DNA of 5,627 nt from Proteobacteria bacterium UBA2996 (GCA_002346525.1 DDZY01000045.1:1-5627); one strand, 5' to 3'. Shown: positions 1-5,627, numbered from the stretch's first letter. The notes: generated by a model from the letters alone, not told the origin. Made by a program: numbers and translations.

Positions 1-429
1 CATCATCATGACCGAGCCGAGGAACTCTGCCCAAGTGACTCCTATATTCTCGGCAAGAACGCCGAGATGCGCCTGTATCTCGGGAATGCGGAAGAAGGTC
101 TTGAGAAGGTCACCTGGGCAATGCGGATTAACCCATTTTGCCCTGACGATCTTCTTGAAAAAGACGGCAAGTGCCGCTACTGGCTGGAGGATTTTGAGGG
201 CGCCTTGGCGAGTTTCAAAAAGATGCGTACCGAAAGCCGCGACGGCCTCTTTTACTCTGCGGCAACGTTTAAAAAACTTGGACGCGAGGACGAAGCATTG
301 GACATGCTTCGGCGGGGGATTCGCCTCGCAGATGTATCGATTGAGGCATTTGTCGAAAGCCAGCCCTTCCAGGATCAGGCCCGCAACCGAGAGTTGCAGG
401 AAGTCCTGGAGTCAATCGAATCAACCTGA
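1..429 (+). CDS. C-terminal part of a TPR-containing protein (cyclase/CadC-type tail), 5' end outside window
   Basis: The frame is open from the first base and stops with TGA at 427-429, giving 142 visible residues. The gene therefore starts upstream, and the ATG at 67 is most likely an internal methionine. The visible part is helical and TPR-like. One repeat lies around residues 13-46, ending with the helix-capping segment AMRINPF. A second covers about 47-76 (YWLEDFEGALASFKKM). A third covers about 77-107 (FYSAATFKKLGREDEAL). The style 'RINPF.P.D' followed by 'G..EGAL..FKKM' and a terminal 'PFQDQ' segment is familiar from TPR tails of class III adenylate/guanylate cyclases and CadC-like winged-helix regulators. 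The catalytic or DNA-binding N-terminus is not in view, so that assignment is inference. The tail would be a cytoplasmic protein-interaction module. The next gene begins 31 bp downstream on the same strand, so cotranscription is plausible. Confidence 0.7.
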   Translation, partial: HHHDRAEELCPSDSYILGKNAEMRLYLGNAEEGLEKVTWAMRINPFCPDDLLEKDGKCRYWLEDFEGALASFKKMRTESRDGLFYSAATFKKLGREDEALDMLRRGIRLADVSIEAFVESQPFQDQARNRELQEVLESIEST

Positions 430-448
430 GACGGAGCGGGTTCTATTT

Positions 449-454
449 AAGGAG
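449..454 (+). promoter_or_regulatory. Strong Shine-Dalgarno of the DUF6494-like gene
   Basis: AAGGAG sits 6 nt before the ATG at 461. It decides the start of the small gene: the same frame is open much further upstream (from about position 8), but that upstream part overlaps the TPR gene and has no ribosome binding site or recognisable protein character. Confidence 0.8.
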
Positions 455-460
455 AGCGTT

Positions 461-667
461 ATGGATGAAGATGTCTTCAATATTCAGCTGCGTAAATTTC
501 TGAAGAAAGTGGGAATTCAGTCGCAGCGGGAGATTGAGCAGGCGGTCCGAGACGGCATTGCTTCGGGTGCGCTTAAGGGGAACGAAACCCTGAATGCCTC
601 AGTGCGATTGCAACTGGGCGAAACGGGTCTGGATGTCACGATAAAGGACGAGATCAAACTTGCCTGA
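461..667 (+). CDS. Small conserved protein, DUF6494-like (68 aa)
   Basis: A 68-residue acidic/basic helical protein starts at ATG 461 behind a good Shine-Dalgarno and ends with TGA at 665-667. The N-terminal stretch MDEDVFNIQLRKFLKKVGI, then SQREIEQAVRDGI (21-33) and 'GALKGNETL' (36-44), followed by alternating hydrophobic residues, matches my memory of the DUF6494 family. That family is small, found in proteobacteria, and has no assigned function. No signal peptide, membrane helix or cysteine is present, so it should be cytosolic. The likely fold is an N-terminal helical hairpin plus a short beta segment (48-66). Its last 8 nt overlap the start of the downstream ABC ATPase gene, so translation of the two is probably coupled. 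This suggests a shared role, but I cannot say which. The family call is from memory and would need a profile search. Confidence 0.8.
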   Translation: MDEDVFNIQLRKFLKKVGIQSQREIEQAVRDGIASGALKGNETLNASVRLQLGETGLDVTIKDEIKLA

Positions 668-1493
668 ACAGCGTCAGGCATCCAGTGCTCTGGCGCTGGA
701 ACAAACATCCAATACGCCGCTCATCGAGATCACCCATGCCACGGTCTGCCGTGGCGACAACCGTGTCTTTGATGATTTCAGTCTGACGCTCTCCCAGCAT
801 GAGAGTGTCGTGATCCTGGGGCCAAACGGTGCGGGAAAAACGACCCTGCTTAAACTGCTGATGCGCGAGATCTATCCCCTTTGGCGTGATCATCCAGTGG
901 TCAGGATTCTCGGCAAAGAGCGCAACGACATTTGGGAACTGCGCCGGCAGCTTGGCATTATCTCAGCGGATCTTCAGGAAAATTATTCGCCCGAGGTGCT
1001 CGGCCGCCAGGTCGTGCTCTCCGGGTTTTTCAGTAGCGTCGGCGTCTGGGGCCATCACAGACTCACAGATGAGCAATATCAGCGCGTGGAGGCCGTTCTT
1101 TCGCAGCTGGATATTCAGGCTCTGGCGGATCGAGCCTTCGGGGAGCTGTCGTCAGGACAGCAACGTCGCCTCCTTCTGGGCCGCGCCCTGGTGAACGCGC
1201 CGGCCCACCTGATTCTGGATGAACCCACTAGCGGCCTGGATCTTTCGGCGACGTTTCAGTATCTGCAGACCATGCGGGAGTTGATCCGTTCAGGGCATAC
1301 GCTGGTACTGGTGACGCACCATATCCACGAGATCCCGCCAGAGGTCACCCGTGTTGTCATACTGAATCAGGGAAAAGTCTGGGCGGATGGTGAGAAGTCA
1401 GAGATGCTGACCGAATCACGCCTGTCATCGCTGTATGGTGTTGATGTCCGCCTGGTCGAGTCGGCCGGCTGGTATCAGGTGATGCCTGCCTAA
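660..1493 (+). CDS. Stand-alone ABC transporter-type ATPase, ModF/YlmA-like (COG1119 type)
   Basis: This 277-residue protein is a single ABC nucleotide-binding domain with all catalytic motifs. Walker A GPNGAGKTT is at 54-62, a Q-loop glutamine at about 106 (SADLQENY), the signature LSSGQQRR at 163-170, Walker B LILDEPT at 184-190, the D-loop SGLDLS at 191-196 and the switch histidine at 220 (VTHHIHEI). The segments IISADLQENYSPEVLG and VVLSGFF.S.GVW, plus the THHIHEIPPE stretch, are typical of the group containing B. subtilis YlmA and the halves of E. coli ModF, rather than of a classical importer ATPase. No membrane segment is present, and no permease gene lies in the window. It should be a soluble ATPase whose partner and substrate are unknown. 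The start is TTG at 660, the only good candidate near the frame opening, with AAAGGA at 643-648 at rather long spacing. It overlaps the upstream small gene by 8 nt. It ends 4 bp from the convergent fdhD. Confidence 0.9.
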   Translation: MPEQRQASSALALEQTSNTPLIEITHATVCRGDNRVFDDFSLTLSQHESVVILGPNGAGKTTLLKLLMREIYPLWRDHPVVRILGKERNDIWELRRQLGIISADLQENYSPEVLGRQVVLSGFFSSVGVWGHHRLTDEQYQRVEAVLSQLDIQALADRAFGELSSGQQRRLLLGRALVNAPAHLILDEPTSGLDLSATFQYLQTMRELIRSGHTLVLVTHHIHEIPPEVTRVVILNQGKVWADGEKSEMLTESRLSSLYGVDVRLVESAGWYQVMPA

Positions 1494-1500
1494 GGCATCA
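1480..1500. terminator. Hairpin spanning both convergent stop codons (possible bidirectional terminator)
   Basis: TGATGCC (1480-1486), a 7-nt loop TGCCTAA, then GGCATCA (1494-1500) form a perfect 7-bp stem. The loop contains the TAA of the ABC gene and the right arm contains the TGA (reverse strand) of fdhD. No T-tract follows on either strand, so an intrinsic terminator is not established. The position between convergent genes 4 bp apart suggests a role in ending or stabilising transcripts. Confidence 0.45.
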
Positions 1501-2373
1501 GGGCTCCGGACTGGCCGTGATAGTCGTTTTGCGTTGTGGAATCTCGTCATATCGGATCGTGTCTTCGCCGTTATAAACCAGAAAATGCCGGCCCTTGGCC
1601 CGGGCAATCATGGTGACACCAAGATCCTGGGCAAGCTCCAACCCCATGTAGGTGATGCCGGAGCGGGATACCAGAACGGGTACACCCATGTGCGCCGCTT
1701 TCATCACAATCTCCGAGGTCAGCCGTCCGGTCGTGTAGAAGATCTTGTCGTTCCCCCCAATGCCTTCCAGCCACATTTCTCCCGCGATCGTGTCGGTGGC
1801 GTTATGTCGGCCGACATCCTCAACAAAATAAAGAATGCGTGACCCTTCGCAGAGGGCGCAGCCGTGGACTGCGCCAGCGGCCCGGTAAATCTCGTTATAA
1901 GAGTTGATGGTCTTTAGCAAGGCATAAATGGTCGACTGGCAGATATCGACACGCGGAAGCCGGGTATCATAAAGTTTATCGAGCGTGCAACTGAAGATCG
2001 TGCCTTGGCCGCACCCGCTGGTTACAGTACGTTTGGAGATCTTCTCGTGGAGATCGACGATGCCGTCGCCGTGGGTGGTGAATACGTCAACCGTCTCCCG
2101 GTCCCAATCCACGCGAACCTCCGCAATTTCGTTGATATCATCTATGAGCCTCTGGTTACGTAGATAACCGAGGGTCAGTTTTTCCGGATGAGTGCCAAGT
2201 GTCATCAGCGTCACGACTTCAGTGCTATCAACTTTTATCGTGAGAGGATATTCTCCTGCGACACTGATTTCGCGAGTATCGCCGAACTCATCCCACGCAT
2301 GTATCAGTTGCGTGGGTTTTAGACCCGCGTCTGACATGATAGGGCGATTATCTGTTTGAGGGAGTCTATTCAT
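1498..2373 (-). CDS. fdhD: Formate dehydrogenase accessory sulfurtransferase FdhD, CGQG variant
   Basis: FdhD transfers sulfur from the cysteine desulfurase IscS to the molybdenum (or tungsten) cofactor of formate dehydrogenase, and FDH is inactive without it. This 291-residue protein carries the family's hallmarks. These are the N-terminal beta region with 'EYPLTIKV' (41-48) and 'LTLGYL' (66-71), the catalytic loop TSGCGQGT (118-125), the strongly conserved EDVGRHNATD (185-194), TTGRLTSEIVMKAA (214-227) and the C-terminal GVPVLVSRSGIT segment (230-241). In E. coli the loop is a CxxC with Cys121 essential. Here Cys121 is kept but the second cysteine is glycine. Extra cysteines occur at 129, 145 and in VHGCALC (C172, C175), where common FdhD proteins lack them. 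I chose ATG 2373; an internal ATG at 2337 (Met13) is possible, and neither has a clear Shine-Dalgarno. No formate dehydrogenase gene is in the window. The gene is convergent with the ABC ATPase and has the AT-rich gap upstream. Confidence 0.95.
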   Translation of the reverse strand: MNRLPQTDNRPIMSDAGLKPTQLIHAWDEFGDTREISVAGEYPLTIKVDSTEVVTLMTLGTHPEKLTLGYLRNQRLIDDINEIAEVRVDWDRETVDVFTTHGDGIVDLHEKISKRTVTSGCGQGTIFSCTLDKLYDTRLPRVDICQSTIYALLKTINSYNEIYRAAGAVHGCALCEGSRILYFVEDVGRHNATDTIAGEMWLEGIGGNDKIFYTTGRLTSEIVMKAAHMGVPVLVSRSGITYMGLELAQDLGVTMIARAKGRHFLVYNGEDTIRYDEIPQRKTTITASPEP

Positions 2374-2528
2374 CTGTAAACCATCACTTTAGGGTCTTCG
2401 CCAAACCGCTTAAATCAGTCGCTACTAGACGGTAATTATGGATTATCTTCACAGACTGTTTGGCTAAGATGCTTTTGATCATTAAAATCACGGAAGTTTG
2501 GTAATTTGAGTTAATAGGATAATTCAAA
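2374..2528. other. Divergent intergenic region, AT-rich
   Basis: This 155-bp gap separates the divergent fdhD and GIY-YIG genes and must hold the promoters of both. It is clearly more AT-rich than the coding DNA to its left. I could not find a convincing -35/-10 pair with correct spacing on either strand. TTGATC at 2475-2480 is the best -35-like hexamer for the rightward gene, but no good -10 lies 16-18 nt downstream. Confidence 0.4.
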
Positions 2529-2846
2529 ATGCTGGGATGGATATACGTTGCGACGATGAATAACGTTAGTTCGGTGGTCAAGGTCTGCTATTCTGATGAG
2601 GATCCTGTCTCAATCATAAGCGAATGGGCAGAGCACGCAGGAATCCCTGGGTCTGCCAACTTGGAGTATGCAGCGCTCGTAGATTGCCCTCGTAGAGTAG
2701 AGGCGAAAGTCTATGAGGACTTAAAGGCATTCAATACAAAAAATGATTGGTTTCAAGTCACTCCCTCACAAGCAATGGCAGCAATTAAATCGAACCGAAA
2801 AGCGCGTGTGTTCCAAGAGAAGGGATCCTTGGTTAATAGAACTTGA
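2529..2846 (+). CDS. Small GIY-YIG / T5orf172-like nuclease-family protein, possibly inactive
   Basis: This 105-residue protein starts at ATG 2529, with AGGA at 2516-2519 as a plausible ribosome binding site 9 nt upstream. It opens with GWIYVATM (3-10), the 'GIY'-like first strand. VVKVCYSDEDP (16-26) aligns with the usual VKIG.T..dP second motif. Next come SEWAEHAG (31-38), LVDCPRRVEAKVYEDLKA (50-67, with Glu58), and the family-typical NDWFQVTPSQAMAAI (72-86). This order matches the GIY-YIG/T5orf172 (MUG113) superfamily, whose active members cleave DNA. Residues usually conserved look replaced: Gly by Cys20 in the YIG-equivalent motif, the Arg expected after 'dP.s' by Ile29, and the His expected after 'E..v' by Tyr62. 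These comparisons are from memory of the family. It stands alone, with no neighbour suggesting restriction, toxin or phage function, in an AT-richer interval beside a tRNA, so transfer is plausible. About 18 basic, non-conserved residues follow the domain. Confidence 0.75.
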   Translation: MLGWIYVATMNNVSSVVKVCYSDEDPVSIISEWAEHAGIPGSANLEYAALVDCPRRVEAKVYEDLKAFNTKNDWFQVTPSQAMAAIKSNRKARVFQEKGSLVNRT

Positions 2847-2859
2847 ATCAACAGTGAAT

Positions 2860-2883
2860 TGATGCGACACCGATTATGCATCA
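2860..2883 (+). other. Stem-loop shortly after the GIY-YIG gene
   Basis: TGATGC (2860-2865) pairs perfectly with GCATCA (2878-2883) around a 12-nt loop, starting 14 nt after the stop codon. A competing small stem, ATCAA (2847-2851) with TTGAT (2859-2863), shares bases with it. There is no T-tract, so it is only a weak candidate for transcript-end structure. Confidence 0.3.
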
Positions 2884-2894
2884 GTCTTGTAACG

Positions 2895-2948
2895 CTGGGA
2901 CAGAGAAGAGTATTCTCAAGTCGAATTTTTGTGTCCCCGTTTCCCAGA
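2895..2948. repeat. Inverted-repeat element, REP-like in style
   Basis: Several perfect inverted pairs are nested here: CTGGGA (2895-2900) with TCCCAG (2943-2948), GGGACA (2897-2902) with TGTCCC (2932-2937), and GAGAA (2903-2907) with TTCTC (2913-2917). The outer two pairs share bases and are alternatives. The GGGACAGAG...GTGTCCC style resembles degenerate REP elements mobilised by RAYT (REP-associated tyrosine) transposases, but that is inference from one copy. A short run of five T (2926-2930) follows the inner hairpin, so it may alternatively act as a weak terminator for the GIY-YIG transcript. Confidence 0.45.
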
Positions 2949-3017
2949 GATTACAGATGTTTTGATTTAAAATGGCATTAGAGCCCGTGCAGTTTTGATG
3001 TAAGTGAAGAGATTTCT

Positions 3018-3105
<88 letters not shown>

Positions 3106-3162
3106 TCACCCTGATTGATCCGGCCGGCAGATGACTGTTTCTCCGCCACAGCCGCAAGTTTT

Positions 3163-3588
3163 ATGAGAAAGATGGAAGATTGCCTTTTTTGTGATTTTGA
3201 TAATCCCGAATTGATCGAAGAAGGGGAGTACTGTTATTCCCGTCGCGACGGTTATCCTGTGAGTCAGTACCACACGCTCATTATTCCCAAAAGACATGTT
3301 GCCTCGTATTTCGACCTGGAGGAGTACGAGGTGGTGGATATGCAAAAAATGCTGACCAAGATGAAGGCCCGCATCGAAGAGTGGGACGAGACTGTCAGTG
3401 GATTTAACGTGGGAGTCAACGTCGGCAAGGACGCGGGGCAATCAATCTTTCACGTCCATATGCATCTTATGCCCCGGCGAAAGGGAGATATCGCCAATCC
3501 CCAAGGCGGTGTGCGCGGGGTGATTCCGTCAAAACGGACCTATGTTCGCAAGAGCAGGGTGCCGTCAAATCACGGCAGATCCGATTAG
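3163..3588 (+). CDS. HIT-family (histidine triad) nucleotide hydrolase/transferase
   Basis: HIT proteins bind nucleotides and hydrolyse or transfer at the alpha-phosphate, for example of Ap4A or AMP-lysine-type substrates. The histidine triad is FHVHMHLMPR, with the three histidines at 97, 99 and 101 of a 141-residue protein; the second or third is the usual nucleophile region. Other family features are an N-terminal CLFC (7-10, half of a possible zinc site), YHTLIIPKRHV (36-46), FNVGVNVGKDAGQS (81-94) and GDIANPQGGVRGVIP (108-122). The ending GGVRGVIP resembles Fhit-like/Ap4A-hydrolase HIT proteins. No signal peptide or TM is present, so it is cytosolic. I chose ATG 3163; ATG 3172 would begin MEDCLFC and fits the family equally well. 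Neither has a clear Shine-Dalgarno, and an upstream TTG at 3115 is less likely. The gene begins 57 nt after the tRNA and could be read from the tRNA promoter. It converges with the next gene 30 bp away. The substrate cannot be deduced. Confidence 0.93.
   Translation: MRKMEDCLFCDFDNPELIEEGEYCYSRRDGYPVSQYHTLIIPKRHVASYFDLEEYEVVDMQKMLTKMKARIEEWDETVSGFNVGVNVGKDAGQSIFHVHMHLMPRRKGDIANPQGGVRGVIPSKRTYVRKSRVPSNHGRSD
3560..3577 (+). other. Perfect stem-loop in the end of the HIT gene
   Basis: TGCCGT (3560-3565), a 6-nt spacer, and ACGGCA (3572-3577) form a perfect stem just before the HIT stop codon at 3586-3588, in the tail past the conserved fold. No T-tract follows. It may stabilise the mRNA end or be chance. 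Confidence 0.3.
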
Positions 3589-3595
3589 TCCGCTT

Positions 3596-3636
3596 GGTCA
3601 GGAAGTGGAGGGTAGAGGCTAACTCCCGCCCTGACC
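3596..3636. terminator. Inverted repeat between convergent HIT and TPR/Sel1 genes
   Basis: GGTCAGG (3596-3602) and CCTGACC (3630-3636) are exact inverted copies. A further short pair lies inside: GGAG (3607-3610) with CTCC (3623-3626). The structure covers the 30-bp gap and the stop codon of the leftward gene (3619-3621). There is no T-tract on either strand, so a terminator role for the convergent pair is only a possibility. Confidence 0.35.
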
Positions 3637-5616
3637 GGGAATTGTCTCACCCAGCGCCTGAAGATTCCTGACAGCGGCACGATTGCCTTGGGCTGCTGCT
3701 TCGCTGAACCAGTGAACGGCAACTGCCCGATTGGGTGCAACCCCTTCGTAACCGTTGAAATACAGCCATCCGAGGTTGGTTTGTGCCGGGGCGTAGCCTT
3801 GTTCAGCAGCCTTGCGATACCAAAACGCCGCGCTCGAGAGATCTTTGTCGATCACAAAGCCGTCTACGAAATAGTCTGCAAGATCTGACTGCGCCCAGGC
3901 GCGCCCGTCACGTGCGGCGAGCTGAATTGGGGCCAATGCAGCGCTGAACATGGCAATGGCCCTGGGCTTATCACGGTCGGTACCTCTGGCTTCAAGCAGC
4001 ATACGCGCAACCCGGACCTGGGCTTGAGGTTCGCCGCTTTCAGCGAGCGGAGCAAGAAACTGATACGCCCTCTGGTAGTCTCCATTGTAGTAGGCGGTCA
4101 CGCCGCTGGTGAGATTCAGTGACGCCTGTTCATCCGCCATGGCTCGGGCCTGGGAGATTCGGTCATCCGCTTCTGCCTGAAGCCTCTGCTGCTCGGTTTC
4201 CAGGTATTGGCGCCGCTGCAACTGGGTACTCAGTATCACGACGTTAGGGTTCGTCGGATCTACCGCTGCGGCCGCCTCGAGCTCTCGCGCTGCCCGGCCG
4301 AGATGGTTTTGGGCGAGCGCGTCTCGGGCTTCGTCGAGGTAAACCTGCGTGATCCGTGCAATACCGTTTCGCGCCCGGGCGTTCGCCGGATCCAGCGTGA
4401 GCACCATGCGGTACAGCGCCAGCGCATTGGTCCCCGGTGGGGTTCGGAGGCGGTCCTCATCCATTGCCGTAGAAGCGCTCGCAAGCAGCGTTTCAATTTT
4501 CTGTTTTTGTTCGCGTGCACGCTGTGCCTTTTCGGCCTTAAGTTTGGCGAGTGCCTCCTGTTGTTTCCATTGTGCCTGCGCGGTGTCAACCTTGGATCGC
4601 GCGGATTGAAACTCAGGGCTATCACCGATGACGGCAATCGCCTGATCAAGAAACGCTCTGGCGCGAGAAAACGCCTTGTCTTTAGTGAGTTGCTGGGTTT
4701 TGGCAAGTACGCCCCCCGTTACCTGATCAAGTCCTTGCTGGGCTGCGGTGCTCTCGGGGTCCATCTTGAGCACGGTTCGAAACTCGCTATAAGCATTGGC
4801 ATCAGGCGGAGTAATGAGATGCTCCTCAGCGAGGTAGGTGCGCGCCCGGGCCAAATGGGGCTCACTGAGTCTGGCCAGTTTTTCCGCATCGCGGTAGGCG
4901 TTGGCGCGGGCCAGGTCGTCGTCCTTGGCAAATTCCGTCGTTTGCGCCCTCGGCGATTCGTGTGAAGTTCCTGTCCGGGCAATCTCAAGCTCCGGAGTAT
5001 CTGAAGGGGTAAGATCGGTCGCACCGATGATCTCGATGGTGGTGCTCGGCGCCCCGTCTTCGCTCACGCCCGGGGGCGTAACAAGCAGGTAAAGCAGATA
5101 GATGGCGACCAGGATCAACAACACGCCGATCCCGAACCGTACAGCGTAATGCCTGAACGGGCTGCGGAACACCTGGAGCCATTGCTTGAGCTCAAAGCGG
5201 GGCAGTGAGTTTGAGGTGCGAGACCGGCGGCTGGCGCGGTTCTGGGGCGGCAAAGAAAAGTCCTGAAATTCGCTATCGACGAGCACCTGACCTGCATTTT
5301 CGAGATCATCCGCAATTTTCAGGGGCGTTCGATCATCAGCAGCCCGTACCCTTGTGTTTGTTGTGCCTTGGACATCTCCCATGAAAAGCGGTTCCTGCCG
5401 CCCTGGCGCTCTACCGGCTTGCGGCCTGTCTTCCGAGCGCAACTTTCTATTGCCTTTTGGCGGTACCGGCTCTCCCGCTTGAGCCGCGTTTCTTGTCTTA
5501 TCCAGAGCGCTTAACACGATTGACGAGGCGCCCCTGACGCGTTTTGCAATGGAGTCCGGGGCGCTTTTTGATTTTTTAGGTGTACGCTTTTTGTCCGGTT
5601 TGGCCTCGACGCTCAA
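3619..5616 (-). CDS. Membrane-anchored TPR and Sel1-repeat protein (665 aa visible, possibly 5' partial)
   Basis: I do not recognise a named gene, but the layout is clear. Residues 1-155 are basic and low-complexity (many K, R, P, S), probably disordered and cytoplasmic. A single TM helix is at about 162-179 (GVLLILVAIYLLYLLV), flanked inside by RHYAVR, so the remaining 480 or so residues should face the periplasm. Two homologous TPR modules follow (about 257-343 and 378-466), sharing TPP..NA...yR.VL.lDP. Charged coiled-coil helices at about 347-378 and 467-497 come after each. Sel1-like repeats cover about 505-650, including AFWYRKAAEQGYAPAQTNLG (597-616) and HWFSEAAAQGN (635-645). Such proteins usually scaffold envelope complexes, pili or secretion systems; this one's partner is unknown. 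The first start codon in the frame is TTG at 5616, without a Shine-Dalgarno. The frame stays open to the window edge, so the true start may lie outside. It converges with the HIT gene. Confidence 0.85.
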   Translation of the reverse strand: MSVEAKPDKKRTPKKSKSAPDSIAKRVRGASSIVLSALDKTRNAAQAGEPVPPKGNRKLRSEDRPQAGRAPGRQEPLFMGDVQGTTNTRVRAADDRTPLKIADDLENAGQVLVDSEFQDFSLPPQNRASRRSRTSNSLPRFELKQWLQVFRSPFRHYAVRFGIGVLLILVAIYLLYLLVTPPGVSEDGAPSTTIEIIGATDLTPSDTPELEIARTGTSHESPRAQTTEFAKDDDLARANAYRDAEKLARLSEPHLARARTYLAEEHLITPPDANAYSEFRTVLKMDPESTAAQQGLDQVTGGVLAKTQQLTKDKAFSRARAFLDQAIAVIGDSPEFQSARSKVDTAQAQWKQQEALAKLKAEKAQRAREQKQKIETLLASASTAMDEDRLRTPPGTNALALYRMVLTLDPANARARNGIARITQVYLDEARDALAQNHLGRAARELEAAAAVDPTNPNVVILSTQLQRRQYLETEQQRLQAEADDRISQARAMADEQASLNLTSGVTAYYNGDYQRAYQFLAPLAESGEPQAQVRVARMLLEARGTDRDKPRAIAMFSAALAPIQLAARDGRAWAQSDLADYFVDGFVIDKDLSSAAFWYRKAAEQGYAPAQTNLGWLYFNGYEGVAPNRAVAVHWFSEAAAQGNRAAVRNLQALGETIPGQGGS

Positions 5617-5627
5617 TTCCGGAGGAT

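Noticed and set aside
8..460. Upstream extension of the small-gene frame (would give 219 residues)
   Set aside because: It runs out of frame through the TPR gene, has no recognisable protein character, and a strong Shine-Dalgarno sits at the internal ATG 461.
2475..2490. FNR-like site upstream of fdhD (TTGAT half-site)
   Set aside because: The left half matches TTGAT, but the expected ATCAA half at 4-nt spacing reads AAAAT, a poor match; anaerobic control of fdhD is not supported.
2961..2990. Promoter for tRNA-Ser (TAAAAT at 2969-2974 with GC-rich bases after it)
   Set aside because: No acceptable -35 hexamer lies at 16-18 nt spacing, so I did not list it as a feature.
4207..4965. 252-residue plus-strand reading frame
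   Set aside because: It lies antisense within the TPR/Sel1 gene, whose frame shows clear repeats and a TM helix; the plus frame is a high-GC shadow.

Overview
The window reads as chromosomal DNA of a proteobacterium, most likely a gammaproteobacterium. This rests on the protein families present, fairly GC-rich coding regions, a CCA-encoding tRNA-Ser(CGA), and the mix of an FdhD-type formate dehydrogenase accessory protein, a stand-alone ModF/YlmA-like ABC ATPase and a long membrane-anchored TPR/Sel1 protein. I cannot name a genus.

Left block, rightward (1-1493). The 3' end of a TPR-bearing gene enters from the left edge. It resembles the C-terminal TPR tail of class III adenylate/guanylate cyclases or CadC-like regulators. 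A 68-residue protein that I recognise as DUF6494-like follows after 31 bp with a strong Shine-Dalgarno. It overlaps by 8 nt a TTG-started, single-domain ABC ATPase. No permease or binding-protein gene is in view.

Convergent partner (1498-2373, minus). fdhD, the sulfurtransferase that activates molybdenum/tungsten formate dehydrogenases, ends only 4 bp from the ABC gene. A perfect 7-bp hairpin spans both stop codons. Its active-site loop reads CGQG instead of CxxC, and a second CxxC (CALC) lies further along.

AT-richer interval (2374-3017). This stretch differs visibly in composition from its flanks. It holds one small gene, a GIY-YIG/T5orf172-type protein in which several residues expected to be conserved appear replaced. 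It also holds an inverted-repeat element of REP-like style (about 2895-2948) just before the tRNA. It looks like a small accessory insertion.

Right block. tRNA-Ser(CGA) at 3018-3105 is followed closely by a HIT-family nucleotide hydrolase/transferase gene. That gene converges on a long leftward gene (3619-5616, open to the right edge). The leftward gene encodes a predicted inner-membrane protein with a disordered basic cytoplasmic N-terminus, one TM helix, two duplicated TPR modules separated by coiled coils, and C-terminal Sel1-like repeats.

I see no CRISPR array, rRNA, intact transposase, toxin-antitoxin pair or phage module. The most interesting items are the variant FdhD, the possibly inactive GIY-YIG protein and the REP-like element. 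None amounts to a demonstrated new system.
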